NCBI GenBank assembly: GCA_013285945.1
Contig: JABDGP010000035.1
Location: 1-35,201 of the forward strand
Reading direction: 5' to 3'
Length of the DNA: 35,201 bases
From: Bacteroidota bacterium
Lineage (GTDB): Bacteria > Bacteroidota > Bacteroidia > Cytophagales > Cyclobacteriaceae
In this document: one piece after another, positions 16,801-25,371 of the stretch
Layout: each line of letters opens with the position of its first letter
Position numbering within the stretch: position 1 is the stretch's first letter
The notes under the pieces: model-generated
Told to the model about the DNA's origin: nothing
Databases searched by the model: none
Seen by the model: only the letters and a program-made list of their open reading frames with translations
Translations under genes and position numbers: made by a program

Positions 16801-16970
16801 TTACTTTGAGCCTTAGCGGGCAGAACTTGTATTTGTGGACAAAATACAGTGGCCTAGACCCAGAGGTAAATGTTGATAAGAATATCAATGGCGTGCCTTC
16901 TCGGGGATTTGATTATGCCGGGTATCCAAAACCCCGGACTTTCACACTTAGTTTAAATATGACTTTCTAA
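13863..16970 (+). CDS. SusC/RagA-type TonB-dependent outer-membrane transporter
   Basis: This 1035-aa protein, of usual length for the family, imports oligosaccharides across the outer membrane using TonB energy, with SusD as the lid. A signal peptide covers residues 1-25 (...CGATTAFAQ). A carboxypeptidase-D regulatory-like domain follows (~28-112: VTGKVSSSDDGSALPGVSI, GTISDTDGNFAI, VFSFVGYAAQEVVVG). The SusC-specific LSEVVVIGYGTAKSKDLTGS segment then leads into the plug (PGVNVTPSSGEPGAASTIIIRGSSS, DPLYIIDGVPLDN, ILKDASAAAIYGSRASNGVIIVTTK). The rest is a beta-barrel ending in an aromatic TLSLNMTF. There is no anti-sigma-interacting N-terminal extension, so control is probably through the promoter. 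susD follows after 11 nt. Confidence 0.96.
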   Translation: MIKFYLYVCRYLTVLLLCGATTAFAQQAVTGKVSSSDDGSALPGVSILEKGTTNGTISDTDGNFAINVKSGATLVFSFVGYAAQEVVVGSQSSVDVKLQTDVKALSEVVVIGYGTAKSKDLTGSVAVIGKEDFNKGVITTPDQLFSGRTPGVNVTPSSGEPGAASTIIIRGSSSVRGNQDPLYIIDGVPLDNSNAMLATMSGVEGTSTPKNPLLFLNPNDIESVTILKDASAAAIYGSRASNGVIIVTTKNGKSAGKKGQFSFGTYMALANPYKTYDLLNSQDFIKGVTKELISAGISPTTAATQASTVPTNRGSSTDWQKEIFRQGGAASRGYNLGWGMSNNGTVLRVSGSYDDQQGIVKNSGLQRLTGRINFGKRWMDDRLKLDVSGTIANIKNSYIPNTNTAGYQGSLIGAAIIYNPTAPVRNPDGTYFDSQDGNRNPSEMLTYFTDNDVTNRVVANLQLSYEIVKGLTAKGTLGYNYSQTERKSFADPRLSSNGFGGDITISAANGTAITTYNNSGIQGIGRATDQFLYNNSLLTEWTLNYVKKFENSALDALGGFSYQDFETNTHGAAYWGYNGNPITDVNSPFTKNFNLFANKADAFIPSYTKYQLQSFFGRVNYNIAEKYYFTGTVRVDGSSKFGANNRYGTFPALAVKWKALKEDFVSSALGNLFSDLSLRANYGVMGSQDGLTPYAAVNYYQSYTAYGPGQTNQQYIVNQANPSLKWEQAATAGVGLDWAIKSNRLSGTFDYYNKQTTNMIFFGPTPGGFGGGANAWQNLPGTVVNTGLEVLMKYEAIVKGKFNWNISYNMTFYHNTINNFNRPPLQTGAVSGQGLTGAYAQVIENGHSLFTWNMPVFTGYNSAGVAQYADNAANKVVGSALPNFGAGLTNNFSYGNWSLSVFMNTSRGFYVYNNTANAYFLAGSLRTAHNVTYATYNSNENSFNPGAVSTRFLEKGDFVRLSNVTLSHNFKFDQKYIKALTLSLSGQNLYLWTKYSGLDPEVNVDKNINGVPSRGFDYAGYPKPRTFTLSLNMTF

Positions 16971-16981
16971 AATTTAAGAAT

Positions 16982-18634
16982 ATGAAGACAAGAAAATTTT
17001 TAGTTATGAGGAGCGGGCTGTTTGCGGCAGTGATGACGCTAATGATGGCTTGTAGTCTTGATGTAAAGGTTAAGGATCCCAACGTCATATTGCCGGTAAG
17101 CAATTCGGGGGCACCTACGCCAGAAAGTATCACAGCGATCTATGGTCAGCTGACCGGCCTGACAACTGATCAGGGGGACTGGTTTGCCATGGGTGTTCAC
17201 ACCACAGACGAGATGATGGGGCCAACCCGCGGAACTGACTGGGATGATTTTGGTCAATGGCGTAAGTTACACCTACATACATGGGATGGTGTTCATCCAC
17301 AAGTCATTACTGCATGGAACAATATTCAGCAAGGTCTGTTTCAAACTACTTTGTTGGCAGAAAGTACAAGTGGAGCTGCCGGTGATGTAGCTGCTGCTCA
17401 ATTTTTGAGATCATTCTGGAGGTATATGTCTATGGATATGTATGGCATCGTTCAGCACCGCCCCGCTACAGCTCCAATTTTAGCTCTTCCTCAGGTTTAT
17501 ACCCGCTCTCAAGCCTGGAACGCAACAAGGAGTGAACTGAAGAATTGTATCGCAAATTTGCCTGCATTTAGTGCAGCAAATCGGGGAGTGGCAACCAAGG
17601 AGGCAGCCTATTTTTTGTTAGCCAGGTTATACTTAAACAGAGCGGTGTTTCAGGGTGACCCGACTAAGCCGGCTGGACCTTTCTCTTTTGCCAGTACAGA
17701 TATGGATTCAGTGATCTATTACGTAAATCAGATTGAGGCTAATGCTTCACTTTCAATTTCCCCATTTTATTGGGACAACTTCAGTTGGAAAAATACAAAC
17801 AAGTCAACTGAGAACATATTCGTGAGGAGACAACAGGATGGTGGAAATATGCGTTGGCCTACTTACATGGGCGCACACTACAACATGGTTCCAAGCGGGT
17901 GGAATGGTTTTGTGATTCTGGCAGATTCTTGGAATAGATTTGATACACTCAACGATTCACGCGTTTATGACACGATTCCATCTTATTCAGCAGCATTGTT
18001 TAGAAATGTGGGTGTATTGACAGGGCAATTGTATGGTCCTACCGATCCGGCAACTGGAGGGCATTACGTTGGTGCACCAAAAGCTGCATTGACTGATCGA
18101 AGCGGAAGTCCGCTGATTTTCACAAAATCTGTTGATCTTTTTGTTGCTACCGAGGCTAAAGGATACAGGACAAACAAATATCCTTTGGATCCTGTTTCAC
18201 TGACAAATGGTGGTGATGGCAGTTCGAGCACAAATGATTATGTGTTTTATAGATTTTCCGATGCCTTGCTTATGAAGGCGGAGGCAATTTTAAGAGGAGG
18301 TACCGACCCCAAAAGCGAAACACCAACTGGCATAATAAATAGCATCAGGGCTAATCGAGTAAGTCATGCCGCTATTGCTGCTGCTGTCGCCGCAGGTCAT
18401 CCTGCACCCACTCTTACCCAGGTAAGTGGTGCAACGCTTCAGGATGTTTTAGATGAACGAGGACGTGAACTCTATTTGGAACAAACACGCAGAAACGACC
18501 TAATTCGTTTTGAAGTCTTCAATAAGCCTGTTTACGGGAGAACGGCTGCTTCAGACCCTACTCGTTGTATATTCCCAATTCCATTTGTTGCGCTGTCTTC
18601 AAATCCTAATTTGGTGCAAAACTTAGGTTATTGA
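16982..18634 (+). CDS. SusD/RagB-type surface glycan-binding lipoprotein
   Basis: This 550-aa lipoprotein has a lipobox ending at Cys24 (AVMTLMMAC). It shows the RagB/SusD pattern: NNIQQGLFQTTLLAES, FLRSFWRYMSMDMYGIVQ, AAYFLLARLYLNRAVF (TPR-like helices), YVFYRFSDALLMKAEAILRGG, and the C-terminal LQDVLDERGRELYLEQTRRNDLIRF. It caps the SusC pore and determines substrate capture at the cell surface. The ligand cannot be read from the sequence; the neighbouring sugar genes suggest an alpha-glucoside. The gene is followed within 25 nt by a strong terminator hairpin. Confidence 0.95.
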   Translation: MKTRKFLVMRSGLFAAVMTLMMACSLDVKVKDPNVILPVSNSGAPTPESITAIYGQLTGLTTDQGDWFAMGVHTTDEMMGPTRGTDWDDFGQWRKLHLHTWDGVHPQVITAWNNIQQGLFQTTLLAESTSGAAGDVAAAQFLRSFWRYMSMDMYGIVQHRPATAPILALPQVYTRSQAWNATRSELKNCIANLPAFSAANRGVATKEAAYFLLARLYLNRAVFQGDPTKPAGPFSFASTDMDSVIYYVNQIEANASLSISPFYWDNFSWKNTNKSTENIFVRRQQDGGNMRWPTYMGAHYNMVPSGWNGFVILADSWNRFDTLNDSRVYDTIPSYSAALFRNVGVLTGQLYGPTDPATGGHYVGAPKAALTDRSGSPLIFTKSVDLFVATEAKGYRTNKYPLDPVSLTNGGDGSSSTNDYVFYRFSDALLMKAEAILRGGTDPKSETPTGIINSIRANRVSHAAIAAAVAAGHPAPTLTQVSGATLQDVLDERGRELYLEQTRRNDLIRFEVFNKPVYGRTAASDPTRCIFPIPFVALSSNPNLVQNLGY

Positions 18635-18656
18635 TACTTGCAACTTTAATTATCTC

Positions 18657-18692
18657 GAAAAGGCCATTAAATTTGATGGCCTTTTCTTTTTA
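18657..18692 (+). terminator. Strong hairpin terminator between susD and the first VCBS/UnbV gene
   Basis: Arms GAAAAGGCCAT (18657-18667) and ATGGCCTTTTC (18676-18686) pair over 11 bp with an 8-nt loop and are followed by TTTTT. The hairpin begins 22 nt after the susD stop. The next start codon is only 6 nt after this feature, so any downstream transcription must be read-through. Confidence 0.88.
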
Positions 18693-18698
18693 TAAATT

Positions 18699-21600
18699 AT
18701 GAAGAAAGTCCTGTTTTTTTTAAGTATTGTATTGGTTGTATCATGTCAAAAGGAAGGAAAGAAAACGCTTTTTACTCTACTTGATCAATCTGGTATCGAA
18801 TTCAGCAATACACTTACTGAAACTAAGAAAATGAATGTATTCAGCTACCGCAATTTTTACAATGGCGGAGGGGTAGCTATTGGCGATATTAACAATGATG
18901 GGCTGGCAGATGTTTTTTTTACAGGTAATCAAGTTGCCAACCGGCTTTACCTCAACTTGGGGGGAATGAAGTTCAAAGACATTTCCACATCGGCAGGATT
19001 TATAGAAAAAAAACAATGGAGCACAGGCGTTACGCTTGTAGATCTTAACAATGATGGCTGGCTAGACATTTATGTCTGCAATGCCGGCAACGTTTTCGAT
19101 AGCCTCCTAAGGAAAAACCAGCTGTTTATAAATAACCATGACCTGACATTCACAGAAAAAGCTGCCGATTATGGCCTTGACGAAACCGGATACACTACCC
19201 ACGCTTCCTTTTTTGATTACGATATGGATGGTGACCTTGATTGTTTCATGGTTGATAACTCACCTATTCCAGTTAACTCACTCAATTTTGCCAACAAACG
19301 TGAGATTCCTGCGAAGCAATGGAAAGTGGCACCCTTTTTAAGAGCAGGAGGCGACCATCTGTACAGAAACGACAACGGAAAATTTAAAGAGGTGACGAGA
19401 GAGGCCGGCATTCATGGAAGCCTGATAAGCCTTGGTTTGGGTGTGACGGTGGGGGATGTTAATAAAGATGGCTATCCGGATGTATACGTATCCAACGATT
19501 TTTTTGAGAGAGACTACCTATATGTGAATCAAAAAAACGGAACTTTTAAAGATGAGATTGAAAACTGGATGCAACATACCAGTTTGGCCTCTATGGGTGC
19601 CGATATGCAAGACATCAACAACGATGGCTACCCCGATATTTTTACTACCGACATGCTCCCGGATAATGATTATCGTTTGAAGACAACGGCCGCATTTGAT
19701 AATTATGACACCTATCATTTAAAAGAGACTTCGGGATTTTACCACCAGTTTATGCAGAACGCTCTGCAGCTTAATAACCAAAACGGAAAATTTTCGGAGA
19801 TAAGTTTTTACAGCGGTGTTTCTGCGTCGGACTGGAGTTGGGGTGCATTGTTTTTTGATGCCGACAATGATGGATTTAATGACCTGTACATATGTAATGG
19901 TATTCGCTACGATCTGACTGACCAGGACTTTATAAATTTCTTTTCAAGCTCCATCATTCAGGAAATGGCAGTTAACGGTAAACGCGAAGACGTGAATACA
20001 ATCACCAGCAAGATGTCTTCTGCACCATTAAAAAAGAAAGTTTTCAGGAATGGCGGGAACCTAATTTTCACTGAAGTAGGTGATGCGTGGGGACTTCAGC
20101 AACCCTCTTTTTCTAATGGAGCCAGCTACGGCGATTTGGATAATGATGGCGATCTTGACCTTGTAGTTAATAATGTAAACAGTAAGGCTTTTGTTTATCA
20201 AAACAATAGCATAGAGCTTAACAAGAATGAGTATATCGGATTTACTCTTAAAGGTAGTGAACAAAATAAATTTGCTATTGGCAGTAAGGTTGAGGTATAT
20301 GCGGGTAAACAGATTCTATCTCGTGAGGAAATTCCAAGCAGAGGCTTTCAGTCATCAATGGATTATAAAATAATCATTGGGCTGGGGAAAGATCAAGTAA
20401 AAATTGATTCTGTAATTGTAACCTGGCCCGATCGAACTTACATAAAATTAACTTCGCCTTTGATTAATAAAGTTCATGCCGTGACCTATTCTTCATCTCA
20501 GTTAAAAAAGTATGAAAACAAACAACCTGAAAGCCCTTTGCTATTAGAGCTCGCAGCAAATTTTGAAAAACACGAGGAAGACGGTTATATTGATTTTTAC
20601 AGTCAGCGAAACATTCCGCGAATGCTTTCGAAGGAAGGCCCGCGTGCAGCCACAGGGGACGTAAACGCTGATGGCCTTGATGACATTTATATCTGCGGAG
20701 CCTCACTACACGGAGGCCACCTGTATTTGCAAAACGCGGAAGGCAAGTACATAGATAAACCTCAAAAGGCTTTTCGAGAAAGTAAAACTCATGAAGAGGT
20801 AGTTAGCTTATTTTTCGATTGTGATAAAGATGGCGACTTGGATTTGTTTGTCGGCTCGGGAGGTAATAATCAACCGCCAAGGTCTCCTCAGTTGGCTCAT
20901 CAACTTTACACAAATGATGGGAAGGGTAATTTTTCAATCGTGAAAGATGCTTTCCCAGCCAACATGTCAAATGTAGGAACTGCAGAAGCAATTGACTTTG
21001 ATGACGATGGTGACCTTGATCTTTTTGTAGGAGGTCGTTGTATTTCTTTTTTATACGGAGTTTCTCCTGAAAGCTATTTTTACCTGAATGACGGACATGG
21101 TCACTTCACTGAAATGGTGTGGGATGATAATAAAGAGTTTAATAAACTTGGAATGATCACAGGGTCAGTTGTGGCAGATGTAATCGGCGATAAGAAAAAG
21201 GAATTAATTATTGTTGGCGAATGGATGAGCCCTAAAATATTTGAATTTAAAAATAACCGATTTGAAGAGTCAACATCAACACTGAGTTCGTTAAGCGGTT
21301 GGTGGCAAACAGTAGCTGCTACCGATTTAGATGGTGATGGTAAGTGTGATTTGGTACTCGGAAACATTGGCGAGAATTTTTATTTACAGCCCGATAGTTT
21401 ACATCCTGTGAAACTTTGGGTGAATTATTTTGGCTATGACGGAAGCATACAACAATTTATAACCCGCATTGTTGACGGGAAGAATGTGCCTGTTTTTTTG
21501 AAAAGGAACATGGAAGAACAATTTCCATATCTTAAAAAACAGAATTTAAAATATACATCATACGCGTCTAAATCAGTGGAGGAACTATTCGAAAAGAAGT

Positions 21601-22019
21601 TGACCGACGAAGCTGTTAAACGTTTATTCAATTATGGGTCGTCGGCAATTGCCTGGAATGAAGGAGATGGGAAATTCACAATTGAGAAATTACCTCAGGC
21701 CATTCAATTTTCTTCTGTTAATGCAATAACCTGTTCAGATATTAATGGAGACGGCAAACCAGAGATCATTACGGGAGGAAATCTTTTTGATTTTACTCCG
21801 CAGTTTGGAAGATTAGATGCAAACTATGGAAGTGTGATGATTAATAAAGGGCACAGAGAATTCCAGATTTTATCTACCAGTCAGGCTGGCATCCAAGTCT
21901 CCGGACAGATTAGGGATATTAAAGTACTTGCTACTAAAAATGATAAAAAAATTCTTTTTCTGAGGAATGATGATTTTCCAGCTTTGTATCGAATTAATCC
22001 AAAGCTCTCAAGTAAATAA
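18699..22019 (+). CDS. VCBS/FG-GAP repeat lipoprotein with ASPIC/UnbV domain (copy 1)
   Basis: This 1106-aa lipoprotein has its lipobox at Cys16 (LFFLSIVLVVSC), followed by QKEGKK. The N-terminal half has at least seven calcium-loop DxDxDG-type repeats, such as DINNDGLADVF, DLNNDGWLDIYVCN, DYDMDGDLDCFMV and DVNKDGYPDVYVSND, consistent with an integrin-like propeller. Residues ~510-585 match ASPIC/UnbV (FAIGSKVEVYAG, SRGFQSSMDYKIIIGLG, VIVTWPD). The C-terminal half has another set (DVNADGLDDIYICG, DCDKDGDLDLFVGSGG, DFDDDGDLDLFVGG, DLDGDGKCDLVLGN). No catalytic site is visible. Such CRTAC1-like proteins recur near SusCD loci in Bacteroidota, but their function is not established. It probably binds glycan or protein at the surface. 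Confidence 0.9.
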   Translation: MKKVLFFLSIVLVVSCQKEGKKTLFTLLDQSGIEFSNTLTETKKMNVFSYRNFYNGGGVAIGDINNDGLADVFFTGNQVANRLYLNLGGMKFKDISTSAGFIEKKQWSTGVTLVDLNNDGWLDIYVCNAGNVFDSLLRKNQLFINNHDLTFTEKAADYGLDETGYTTHASFFDYDMDGDLDCFMVDNSPIPVNSLNFANKREIPAKQWKVAPFLRAGGDHLYRNDNGKFKEVTREAGIHGSLISLGLGVTVGDVNKDGYPDVYVSNDFFERDYLYVNQKNGTFKDEIENWMQHTSLASMGADMQDINNDGYPDIFTTDMLPDNDYRLKTTAAFDNYDTYHLKETSGFYHQFMQNALQLNNQNGKFSEISFYSGVSASDWSWGALFFDADNDGFNDLYICNGIRYDLTDQDFINFFSSSIIQEMAVNGKREDVNTITSKMSSAPLKKKVFRNGGNLIFTEVGDAWGLQQPSFSNGASYGDLDNDGDLDLVVNNVNSKAFVYQNNSIELNKNEYIGFTLKGSEQNKFAIGSKVEVYAGKQILSREEIPSRGFQSSMDYKIIIGLGKDQVKIDSVIVTWPDRTYIKLTSPLINKVHAVTYSSSQLKKYENKQPESPLLLELAANFEKHEEDGYIDFYSQRNIPRMLSKEGPRAATGDVNADGLDDIYICGASLHGGHLYLQNAEGKYIDKPQKAFRESKTHEEVVSLFFDCDKDGDLDLFVGSGGNNQPPRSPQLAHQLYTNDGKGNFSIVKDAFPANMSNVGTAEAIDFDDDGDLDLFVGGRCISFLYGVSPESYFYLNDGHGHFTEMVWDDNKEFNKLGMITGSVVADVIGDKKKELIIVGEWMSPKIFEFKNNRFEESTSTLSSLSGWWQTVAATDLDGDGKCDLVLGNIGENFYLQPDSLHPVKLWVNYFGYDGSIQQFITRIVDGKNVPVFLKRNMEEQFPYLKKQNLKYTSYASKSVEELFEKKLTDEAVKRLFNYGSSAIAWNEGDGKFTIEKLPQAIQFSSVNAITCSDINGDGKPEIITGGNLFDFTPQFGRLDANYGSVMINKGHREFQILSTSQAGIQVSGQIRDIKVLATKNDKKILFLRNDDFPALYRINPKLSSK

Positions 22020-22050
22020 AGTGCTAAAATTTCGTAATTAGTTATTGAAC

Positions 22051-25000
22051 ATGATCTGTCGTCTTCTCAGTGTATTTACATTGCTGTTGATATTTTCCTC
22101 CTGTACGAAGAGTATAGAGAAATCCCCTGAAAGATTTTTTTTCAGATCACTGGGTGCAAATAAGACCGGCTTGCAATTTGAAAATCGATTGAAGCCGACA
22201 CCTGTTTTTAACATGTTTAAGTACATGTACTTCTACAATGGTGCTGGAGTGGGGGCTGGCGATTTCAATAATGACGGACGCATCGATCTTTTTTTCTCAG
22301 CCAATCAGTCAGCCAATAGGTTGTACTTAAATGAAGGTGGCTTTCATTTTAATGATGTCACGGATGTGTGCGGCATTAAATTCGATCAAGGGTGGTCAAC
22401 GGGTGTGTCGGTGGTTGATATAAATCATGATGGCTGGCTCGATATTTATGTTTGTCGTGTTAGTGGCATCGAAACATTGACTGGCGCAAATGAGCTTTGG
22501 ATAAATAAAGGATTGAAAGATGGGATTCCTCATTTTGAAAATGAAGCTGCTCAATACGGTCTTGACTTTTCGGGCTTCTGCACGCAGGCAGCTTTTTTTG
22601 ATTATGATCTTGATGGCGACCTCGACATGTTTTTGTTGAATCACGCTATTGATCAGAATGGCACCTTTGCTGCACGCGATAAGTTTATTGGAACTTATAA
22701 CGACAAGTCGGGCGACAGGATGTACCGGAATGATGGTAAGAAATTCACTGACGTAACACACGAATCCAAAATCAATAGTTCGGCAATCAGCTTCGGACTA
22801 GGTGTGGTTGTTACCGACATTAACCTTGACGGTTGGCCGGACATCTATGTTGGAAATGATTTTCATGAAAACGATTACTTGTATATCAATCAGAAGGATG
22901 GCACTTTTTCAGATGAATCTTCAAACAGGATGATGCACACCAGTATGTATTCGATGGGTGTAGATGCCGGGGATTTTAACAATGACGGATTGGTCGATAT
23001 TGTTTCGATGGACATGCTTCCGTCAGACCCTTACATGATCAGAAGATCCTTGGGCGAAGACGATTATGATATTTATTACTATAAAATTAAGACCGGTTAC
23101 GATTATCAATACACCCGCAATAATCTTCAGCTAAATCGCGGCAACGGTATGTTTAGTGAAATTGGAATTTATTCGGGTATCCATGCAACGGATTGGAGTT
23201 GGAGTGCGCTGTGGCTTGATTTTAATAATGACGGTTGGAAGGATTTGTTTGTCTCAAATGGAATTCCCAAACGGATGAACGACATCGATTATGTCAATTT
23301 TATTTCGAATGGTGAAATACAATCGAAACTGCGGGCGAATAAAATTGAGCAGAAAGACATGGCGCTTGTTGATAAGTTTCCGGAAATAAAACTGCCCAAT
23401 CGATTTTTCTTAAATAATCACGATTTAAAATTCAACGATATCTCTAAGGCCGTTGAAGGAAATGCCCTTACGTTTTCAAATGGAGCAGCGTATGCCGACT
23501 TGGATAACGATGGAGATATTGACATTATCACAAACAATATTGATGACCCAGCAATGGTTTATGAAAACCTTTCCTCATCAGAAAATAAGAATCACTACGT
23601 CACCCTCAAGCTAAATGGAAGCGCCGTCAATCCTTTTGCAGTAGGAGCGAAGGTCTTCATTTTTTTCAATGATGATGTTCAGGCATTTGAAAATTTCCCT
23701 GCGAGGGGATTTCAGTCAAGTATGCAAATACCAATGAATGTCGGATTAGGTAATCATTCGGCCGACTCTATTATTATTGTTTGGCCCGACAATTTATTTC
23801 AAACTATAAAACACATACCCACTGATACGACCTTGACAGTTACTCATCAAGATGGAGTTTCTCAATTTAATTATGACGTGATTTTAAATAGGAGTAAAAA
23901 TTCTGCCCTGAAATTCTCAGACATCACAAAAGATTTGCACTTAAGTTTAAAACATGAGGAGAATTCTTTTCCTGAGTTTACACGTGAACCTTTGATTCCT
24001 CGAATGATCTCTACCGAAGGTCCAGCCTTAGCTATAGCTGATATTAATGGCGATGGACGATCGGACTTTTTTTTAGGGTCATCAAAGACTACTTCTGCAT
24101 CAGTATTGCTGCAGCAAGCGACTGGTTTTTTCCAATCTATGAAGCAACCCGATTTGGAACTGGATAATTTCAACGAAGAGGTTGGAGCTTGTTGGGTTGA
24201 TCTTAATAACGATCACTTCCTAGACTTAGTGGTTGCAAATGGTGGCAACGAGTACTTTGGAAAGGATAAACATTTGTCTCCTTGCATTTACCTGAATGAT
24301 GGAACCGGTAAGCTGACTAAGAAGACAGACGCTTTTGATTCTCTCTTTGTAAACGCTTCCTGTGTCAGACCGTATGACTTTGATCATGACGGTGATGCAG
24401 ATTTGTTTATTGGCGGCAGGTCTGTGCCTTGGCAATACGGAGCAGACCCATCTTCTTACTTATTGCAAAATGATGGGCATGGGAAATTCACAGACATAAC
24501 AGAAAAATTTGGCCCTGATTTGAAAAAGGCCGGGATGATAACCGATGCTGTTTGGTTTGACATGGACAAAGACGGTGATCAAGATTTGCTGACTAGCGAG
24601 GATTGGGGCGGAATAAACCTATACGTTAACAATTCGGGAAAACTTGAATTGAATAAACTGACTGATAAAAACGGCTGGTGGAATTTTGTATTGCCGACAG
24701 ATATTGACAATGATGGCGACATAGATATTGTAGCAGGCAATCAAGGGCTTAATAGCAGACTGAGACCTTCAACAGAAGAGCCGATAAGGTTATACTATAA
24801 TGATTTTGATGGTAATGGAAAGAAGGAACAGCTGATCACCTATTATTTGGACGGTAAAGAAATCCCGTTTATGGGCAAGGGCGATTTACAGAAACTAATG
24901 CCCATGATAAAAAAGAAATTTCTCTACGCCGAAAAATATGCCGAGGCTCCCTTGCGCGATATATTTCCGCCCGACAAATTGGACGATTCTAAAATACTTA

Positions 25001-25371
25001 CTGCCAATTATTTTGCGAGCGCCATTCTTTTGAATGACGGTCATGGTAACTTCTCTGTTCGAGAGCTCCCTGCTGAAGCTCAGTTTAGTTCGATGAAGTG
25101 TGCTACAGTTGCAGATGCCAACAATGATGGTCGTCCAGATATCTTGGTATTTGGAAATTTTTATCAGAACAATATCCAGCTTGGACGCAATGACGCAAAT
25201 TTTGGAACGTCACTCATAAACATAGGCAATGGAAACTTTCGAGCCGAATCTTTAAACGGACTTGTAGTGAAGGGACAGGTAAGGCACGTTGAGCCATTAA
25301 TAGTCGGCGGAAAAAAAGCCTACGTCCTGGCAATGAACAATGACAGCCTTCGGGTAATTACAATTAAATGA
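22051..25371 (+). CDS. VCBS/FG-GAP repeat lipoprotein with ASPIC/UnbV domain (copy 2)
   Basis: A paralogue of the preceding gene with the same architecture and, from ATG 22051, the same length (1106 aa). A TTG at 22045 is in frame, but the ATG gives a better lipoprotein signal with Cys18 (LLLIFSSC). Repeats include DFNNDGRIDLFF, DINHDGWLDIYVC, DYDLDGDLDMFLL, DFNNDGLVDIVSMDML and DLDNDGDIDIITNN. ASPIC/UnbV lies at about residues 514-590 (FAVGAKVFIF, ARGFQSSMQIPMNVGLG, IIIVWPD). A second repeat set follows (DINGDGRSDFFLG, DFDHDGDADLFIGG, DIDNDGDIDIVAGN). It lies 31 nt after copy 1, so the two are co-transcribed. Its end overlaps the convergent gene by 8 bp. Confidence 0.9.
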   Translation: MICRLLSVFTLLLIFSSCTKSIEKSPERFFFRSLGANKTGLQFENRLKPTPVFNMFKYMYFYNGAGVGAGDFNNDGRIDLFFSANQSANRLYLNEGGFHFNDVTDVCGIKFDQGWSTGVSVVDINHDGWLDIYVCRVSGIETLTGANELWINKGLKDGIPHFENEAAQYGLDFSGFCTQAAFFDYDLDGDLDMFLLNHAIDQNGTFAARDKFIGTYNDKSGDRMYRNDGKKFTDVTHESKINSSAISFGLGVVVTDINLDGWPDIYVGNDFHENDYLYINQKDGTFSDESSNRMMHTSMYSMGVDAGDFNNDGLVDIVSMDMLPSDPYMIRRSLGEDDYDIYYYKIKTGYDYQYTRNNLQLNRGNGMFSEIGIYSGIHATDWSWSALWLDFNNDGWKDLFVSNGIPKRMNDIDYVNFISNGEIQSKLRANKIEQKDMALVDKFPEIKLPNRFFLNNHDLKFNDISKAVEGNALTFSNGAAYADLDNDGDIDIITNNIDDPAMVYENLSSSENKNHYVTLKLNGSAVNPFAVGAKVFIFFNDDVQAFENFPARGFQSSMQIPMNVGLGNHSADSIIIVWPDNLFQTIKHIPTDTTLTVTHQDGVSQFNYDVILNRSKNSALKFSDITKDLHLSLKHEENSFPEFTREPLIPRMISTEGPALAIADINGDGRSDFFLGSSKTTSASVLLQQATGFFQSMKQPDLELDNFNEEVGACWVDLNNDHFLDLVVANGGNEYFGKDKHLSPCIYLNDGTGKLTKKTDAFDSLFVNASCVRPYDFDHDGDADLFIGGRSVPWQYGADPSSYLLQNDGHGKFTDITEKFGPDLKKAGMITDAVWFDMDKDGDQDLLTSEDWGGINLYVNNSGKLELNKLTDKNGWWNFVLPTDIDNDGDIDIVAGNQGLNSRLRPSTEEPIRLYYNDFDGNGKKEQLITYYLDGKEIPFMGKGDLQKLMPMIKKKFLYAEKYAEAPLRDIFPPDKLDDSKILTANYFASAILLNDGHGNFSVRELPAEAQFSSMKCATVADANNDGRPDILVFGNFYQNNIQLGRNDANFGTSLINIGNGNFRAESLNGLVVKGQVRHVEPLIVGGKKAYVLAMNNDSLRVITIK

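Noticed and set aside
22045-22050. TTG start for UnbV copy 2
   Set aside because: It adds only two residues; ATG at 22051 is the normal start and gives a proper lipoprotein signal.
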